DNA of 9,289 nt from an uncultured Eubacteriales bacterium (GTDB lineage: Bacteria > Bacillota > Clostridia > Oscillospirales > CAG-272): positions 1-9,289 of the forward strand of contig CAKSJC010000055.1 of the NCBI GenBank assembly GCA_934462885.1, written 5' to 3'. Every line of letters begins with the position of its first letter. Position 1 is the first letter of the stretch. Position numbers and translations under genes: made by a program. Of this stretch, positions 6,437-9,289 are shown piece by piece. Under the pieces are notes generated by a model. It ran no database searches and was not told the origin of the DNA. It saw only the letters and a list, made by a program, of their open reading frames with translations.

Positions 6437-7739
6437 GCTTTTCACGCATGAATACAAGTACTGTACAGTTGGCTGCAGTCATTGTTCCGATTATAATATC
6501 CGCAAGACACCACATGAGTTCTGACGATATAAAAGAGCCTATGACGGTACATAGAACGGATATGGAGGAATATATAATCTGCGGCCATTTTTTATGAGTC
6601 AGATACTTCATTGCTATTGTTCCGTAGTAGATCTGAGCTATGATAGAAGCATAAGCAAAAAGGACAACGGAAATCATGAGAATGTAGTAAACACCGTTTC
6701 CGCTAAGCGCTTCGAACGATCGTATGGTCACAGCTGCGGAATCGCAGTCGTTTCTCCATGGTATAATCTTATATTTGCTGTCAGCTATAAGAAGAACGAA
6801 AGCCGTCATAGAGCATAGGATGATTGTATCAAATATTACTTCTACAATACCGAAACAGCCCTGATGAACCGGGCTTTTTGTGTTTGCGGTAGCGTGAGCG
6901 GTAGGGGAAGTCCCACACCCCGCTTCATTCGAAAAAATTCCGCGCATTACCCCAAATCGCATAGCTTCTCTGACGCTGAAGCCTACTCCGGCTCCGAATA
7001 CCGCGCGCGGAGATACGGCGGAACAGATTATTTTTTTCAGTATATCGGGAATAAGAGAGAGGTTTAAAAAAATAATGTAAAGAGAAATCGCCATGTAAAG
7101 AAGTGAAAGGGGCGGAATGAGTTTAGACGTTATTTTTTCAATTTTTCGCGTTCCATAAATAATTGATATAAGAACAAAAAACGCAAGTATTAAGCCGCAT
7201 AATAAGCGATAGTTTCCCGGGATAACACATACTGCGGAATTTGATTGAACGATGTTTCCGGTTATAAGTGAATTTGCGATACATAGAAGAGCAAATATTC
7301 CTCCGAAAACGGAAGATATTCTGTACGTTATTTTCTTCGAAAGACCATCTCTTATGTAATACATCGCTCCGCCGTAGAAGCCTTTTCTATCCTTTTTTCT
7401 ATATTCTACAGCGAGATAAACCTCGGCGTATTTTACAGCAAGGACTATAATAGCACCTATCCACATCCATAAAACCGCTCCCGGACCGCCGGAAATAAGC
7501 GCAGACGCGACTCCGGTTATGTTTCCGACGCCGAGCGTCCCGGCAAGAGCTACCGAGAGCGCGGAGAAGGGAGTAGTCCCGGAGTTTTGCGGAAGATCGG
7601 TGAGATAGCGCTTAAATTTTTTCGGCGAAAGTATTTTTCCTATTTTGCATGACGGAATAAGGATCGCGGCAGAAATAAAGATAAAAAACGGAGTTATTGC
7701 TCCTCCTATGATTTCGGACAAAAAATCAAGTATTCCCAA
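6411..7739 (-). CDS. Sodium:alanine/amino-acid symporter (AGCS family)
   Basis: AGCS proteins import small neutral amino acids, usually alanine or glycine, with Na+ (or H+). The 442-residue integral membrane protein has about 10-11 hydrophobic segments. It shows the family blocks GTLGVGNITGVA (68-79), GGPGAVLWMW (84-93), YGGAMYYI (122-129) and RGIFSNEAGCGTSPTAHA (266-283). The usual NEAG.GSAP.AHA is slightly altered to NEAGCGTSPTAHA, and the common PN near the end reads AN (423-424). The TTG start (7739-7737) is chosen because TGAGGT lies 7 bases upstream and the protein then begins GILDFLSEII, like its relatives. A longer frame to 7808 would place a -10 promoter box inside the gene and lacks a ribosome site. 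Its 3' end overlaps the DUF6179-like gene by 26 bp, tail to tail. The substrate cannot be fixed from sequence. Confidence 0.93.
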   Translation of the reverse strand: MGILDFLSEIIGGAITPFFIFISAAILIPSCKIGKILSPKKFKRYLTDLPQNSGTTPFSALSVALAGTLGVGNITGVASALISGGPGAVLWMWIGAIIVLAVKYAEVYLAVEYRKKDRKGFYGGAMYYIRDGLSKKITYRISSVFGGIFALLCIANSLITGNIVQSNSAVCVIPGNYRLLCGLILAFFVLISIIYGTRKIEKITSKLIPPLSLLYMAISLYIIFLNLSLIPDILKKIICSAVSPRAVFGAGVGFSVREAMRFGVMRGIFSNEAGCGTSPTAHATANTKSPVHQGCFGIVEVIFDTIILCSMTAFVLLIADSKYKIIPWRNDCDSAAVTIRSFEALSGNGVYYILMISVVLFAYASIIAQIYYGTIAMKYLTHKKWPQIIYSSISVLCTVIGSFISSELMWCLADIIIGTMTAANCTVLVFMREKLRSPYDQL

Positions 7740-7746
7740 TTTGTTT

Positions 7747-7752
7747 ACCTCA
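7747..7752 (-). promoter_or_regulatory. Ribosome binding site supporting the TTG start of the symporter
   Basis: Read on the - strand these bases are TGAGGT, 7 bases before TTG at 7739-7737. No comparable site precedes the ATG at 7808, so the shorter protein is favoured. Confidence 0.75.
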
Positions 7753-7775
7753 TAAAGCTTGTTTTGGTAAATTAT

Positions 7776-7781
7776 ATTATA
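7776..7781 (-). promoter_or_regulatory. -10 box of the symporter promoter
   Basis: The - strand reads TATAAT (7781-7776), a perfect -10, which would start transcription near 7769, about 30 bases before the TTG start. No good -35 is seen at 16-18 bases (GCAGGT or TGCAGG), so the promoter may be weak or activator-dependent. Confidence 0.4.
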
Positions 7782-7852
7782 GCCTTTCATCCGAAATGAC
7801 CTGCACATTTAAAAGACACAAATGTTTTTGTGAATATTAACTCAACAAGCTT

Positions 7853-7895
7853 CAGGTAATCAAGAAGTATTTTGAAATGTCTTCTTGATTACCTG
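7853..7895. terminator. Perfect 15-bp hairpin with + strand T-rich tail
   Basis: CAGGTAATCAAGAAG (7853-7867) is the exact reverse complement of 7881-7895, with a 13-base loop. On the + strand it is followed by TTTTAGTTTAGTTGTTTT, a terminator-like tail. On the - strand the following bases (AAGCTTGTTGAG) are not T-rich. No + strand gene lies upstream of it, so it either ends an unseen short + transcript, blocks antisense reading, or folds in read-through from the glycosidase gene on the - strand. Confidence 0.5.
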
Positions 7896-7960
7896 TTTTA
7901 GTTTAGTTGTTTTCTGTCGAAGGTACGGAGTTTTATATGTTTTATTGCAGTAAACCACAA

Positions 7961-7994
7961 ACAGCGCCGATGTAAAAAAACACACCGACGCTGT
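7961..7994 (-). terminator. Hairpin after the phosphodiester glycosidase gene
   Basis: Arms 7961-7973 and 7982-7994 pair over 13 positions around an 8-base loop. As - strand RNA all 13 pair (two as G-U wobble), whereas as + strand RNA those two become C-A mismatches. This asymmetry favours a hairpin made by the - strand transcript, starting about 19 bases after the stop at 8013. The tail TTTGTGGTTT is only moderately T-rich, so termination strength is uncertain. Confidence 0.6.
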
Positions 7995-8012
7995 TTTGCG
8001 ATTATATTTTAT

Positions 8013-9098
8013 TCAATCCTCTTTTACTGTAACAACGAAGCAGTTATTTATGTACCTTTCAAAACCGAGACTCGGCTTATTGACAAACTCCCCGTTATAC
8101 ACCATTACCGTGGAGCTTCCTCCATCAAGCATTGCCGCGTTATAAGCGTTTTCTTCAAGCATTACCTGTTGAAGAACGTCAAGGTCACATCCGATACTCC
8201 AGTCGACCTGCCTGCCGTCTATTACAAGAAGGAGAAATTCACCTGTCTCGCGCTGTCCGATAGCAGTTCGCGGTGCAATGCCCCAACCTCCGCTTCCTTG
8301 CTTTACAAGGCCCTCTCCGTTAACGACAAGGAACGGTGCAAAGGAGACCGCGCTGACTATATTATTTTCAAGAGCCCATGTTGCTGTGCAATGTCTTAAA
8401 ACAAGGGCGCCTTCGTCGTTTATACCGATCATGTTATATACGGTTCCGTCATCACTGTACGGATATACAAGATTACCGTTTTCAATAATAAGTCCGGACG
8501 GTGTGCCTCCGTTCGAATCATAATTTACGCCGTCCTGGAATCCACCGCCGTTGATGCCGGCAATGGCTCCTGATCCTTCTACCATCATCATAACGGTTTC
8601 ACCGCAGCTGTATTGACTTGATGTGTCTACAAGTTTAACTCTAAGAGGATCGCTTACTAACATTATGTATCCTCTCCATGTAATTCCGGACACTTCTTTC
8701 AGATAAACGTCTTCTTCGAGCATTGTGTATCCTTCAAGCGTATAGTCGTATTTGACCTCTTCTTCGGATATTCCTATCATTTCGGCCGCTTCTCCGTTTT
8801 TTGCTGTATCTTTTGAGCTGTCTTCATCGGTTTCATTTTTGAACGATAAAATATGAGAGTCGTAGTCAGTATCATCAACCGCATTTTCTTCAAGTACGAA
8901 ATTTATATAATCGTCTGAGAAAAACATCGTCGCCAAGTACTTGTGATGCATGGTTTTCATGGCAGAACAAATCCAAATAGTCTGTAACTTCGGACTGACT
9001 CCCGCGACTATTAAAATAAAGAACGAGGCAACGCCCGTAACTATTAGGGCAAGAAGCGTTATCCCGATAATTGACAGTATACGTAATAATTTTTTCAT
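8013..9098 (-). CDS. Membrane-anchored phosphodiester glycosidase (NAGPA/DUF2233 family)
   Basis: The family includes the domain of mammalian GlcNAc-1-phosphodiester alpha-N-acetylglucosaminidase; bacterial members are linked to exopolysaccharide or wall-glycan metabolism. The 361-residue product has an N-terminal transmembrane anchor (about 8-34) and an acidic, variable linker (about 70-115). The catalytic domain (about 140-358) shows the family blocks AGINGGGF (180-187), PSGLIIENG (200-208), APRTAIGQ (275-282), LLLVIDGRQ (289-297) and AAMLDGGSSTVMVYNG (321-336), ending in RYINNCFVV. The domain would face outside the membrane. The ATG at 9098 is preferred over an upstream in-frame TTG (9122), because GGAAAG (9113-9108) lies 9 bases before the ATG. 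It is 80 bases downstream of the glutamate synthase gene on the same strand; a -10-like TATAAA (9137-9132) is present in that gap but no clear -35. Substrate unknown. Confidence 0.9.
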   Translation of the reverse strand: MKKLLRILSIIGITLLALIVTGVASFFILIVAGVSPKLQTIWICSAMKTMHHKYLATMFFSDDYINFVLEENAVDDTDYDSHILSFKNETDEDSSKDTAKNGEAAEMIGISEEEVKYDYTLEGYTMLEEDVYLKEVSGITWRGYIMLVSDPLRVKLVDTSSQYSCGETVMMMVEGSGAIAGINGGGFQDGVNYDSNGGTPSGLIIENGNLVYPYSDDGTVYNMIGINDEGALVLRHCTATWALENNIVSAVSFAPFLVVNGEGLVKQGSGGWGIAPRTAIGQRETGEFLLLVIDGRQVDWSIGCDLDVLQQVMLEENAYNAAMLDGGSSTVMVYNGEFVNKPSLGFERYINNCFVVTVKED

Positions 9099-9178
9099 TT
9101 TTAAAATCTTTCCAAAAATCAAGATGTACGTTTTATAGACGAATATTCAGGCAAAAAGTTCCTCAAAAGGACAAAGTG

Positions 9179-9289
9179 TTACTTGTTTTTTTCGCTGATA
9201 TACTTATCTATGGAAGCGGCGGCCTTTTTGCCGGCTCCCATTGCAAGTATTACAGTGGCAGCACCTGTAACAGCATCACCGCCGGCATA
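9179..9289 (-). CDS. NADPH-dependent glutamate synthase small subunit, C-terminal end (partial)
   Basis: Only the last 36 codons are inside the window; the stop TAA is at 9181-9179. The visible protein begins YAGGDAVTGAATVILAMG and continues GAGKKAAASIDKYIS, ending EKNK. The GGDAV..GAATVI..M..GKKAA block is the C-terminal FAD-contacting motif of GltD-type flavoproteins. These pass electrons from NADPH for making glutamate from glutamine and 2-oxoglutarate, or act in related NAD(P)H-flavin enzymes. The motif favours the NADPH-dependent glutamate synthase subunit (often labelled gltA or gltD in Clostridia) over thioredoxin reductase, but with the domain cut off, a related GltD-like oxidoreductase cannot be excluded. 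A 4-bp hairpin with a T5 run downstream is too weak to call as a terminator. Confidence 0.85.
   Translation of the reverse strand, partial: YAGGDAVTGAATVILAMGAGKKAAASIDKYISEKNK

Noticed and set aside
8278..8523. Open frame of 81 codons on the + strand inside the phosphodiester glycosidase gene
   Set aside because: It is antisense to a well-conserved catalytic domain, has no ribosome site of note and resembles no protein.
9099..9122. TTG start at 9122 for the phosphodiester glycosidase
   Set aside because: The bases it would translate contain the ribosome site GGAAAG for the ATG at 9098, which begins a normal MKKLLRIL membrane anchor.
1..9289. tRNA, rRNA, CRISPR array, phage or defence-system genes
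   Set aside because: No cloverleaf, rRNA-like segment, direct-repeat/spacer pattern, nuclease, integrase or other such gene was recognised on either strand.

Overview
The window reads as a chromosomal stretch of a low-GC Gram-positive anaerobe, most likely an uncultured member of the class Clostridia (Bacillota). This is inferred from strong GGAGG-type ribosome sites, TTGACA/TATAAT promoters, compact operons, and families typical of Clostridia: a SpoIID/LytB-fold protein, a TIGR03905-type TSCPD protein, a HAAS (DUF1700) plus DUF4097 pair, and a DUF6323/DUF6179-like pair. There is no sign of phage, plasmid, CRISPR or insertion-sequence genes. Genus-level placement is not possible from the sequence alone.

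Layout. (1) Bases 1-1663, + strand: the 3' part of a large SPOR-like plus SpoIID/LytB cell-wall protein that enters from the left edge. It ends at a 42-bp perfect palindrome (1710-1751) that looks like a bidirectional terminator. (2) Bases 1813-3959, - strand: a three-gene operon (HAAS membrane protein, then a DUF4097-like anchored beta-repeat protein, then a small four-cysteine TSCPD protein). The first two genes are fused by a TTGA stop/start overlap, and the PadR regulator that often accompanies such pairs is absent next to them. (3) Bases 3960-4242: a divergent intergenic region with overlapping promoters and a long imperfect inverted repeat (3997-4226) of MITE-like or structured-leader appearance. 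(4) Bases 4243-4983, +: trmB, the tRNA m7G46 methyltransferase, with an unusual internal insertion. (5) Bases 5074-6436, +: two translationally coupled genes behind a near-consensus promoter that starts right after the trmB stop. They resemble the DUF6323 and DUF6179 families; the first has a long acidic tail and the second looks like only the N-terminal half of its family. (6) Bases 6411-7739, -: an AGCS-type sodium:amino-acid symporter whose 3' end overlaps the previous gene tail-to-tail by 26 bp. (7) Bases 8013-9098, -: a membrane-anchored phosphodiester glycosidase (NAGPA/DUF2233 type) followed by a hairpin. (8) Bases 9179-9289, -: the last 36 codons of a GltD-type NADPH-dependent glutamate synthase small subunit running off the right edge.

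Functionally the window mixes cell-envelope work (SpoIID/LytB protein, HAAS/DUF4097 pair, phosphodiester glycosidase), RNA modification (trmB) and nitrogen/amino-acid metabolism (AGCS symporter, glutamate synthase). No single pathway joins them. The least understood parts are the DUF6323/DUF6179-like pair, the regulator-less HAAS/DUF4097/TSCPD operon, and the structured divergent intergenic region between them.
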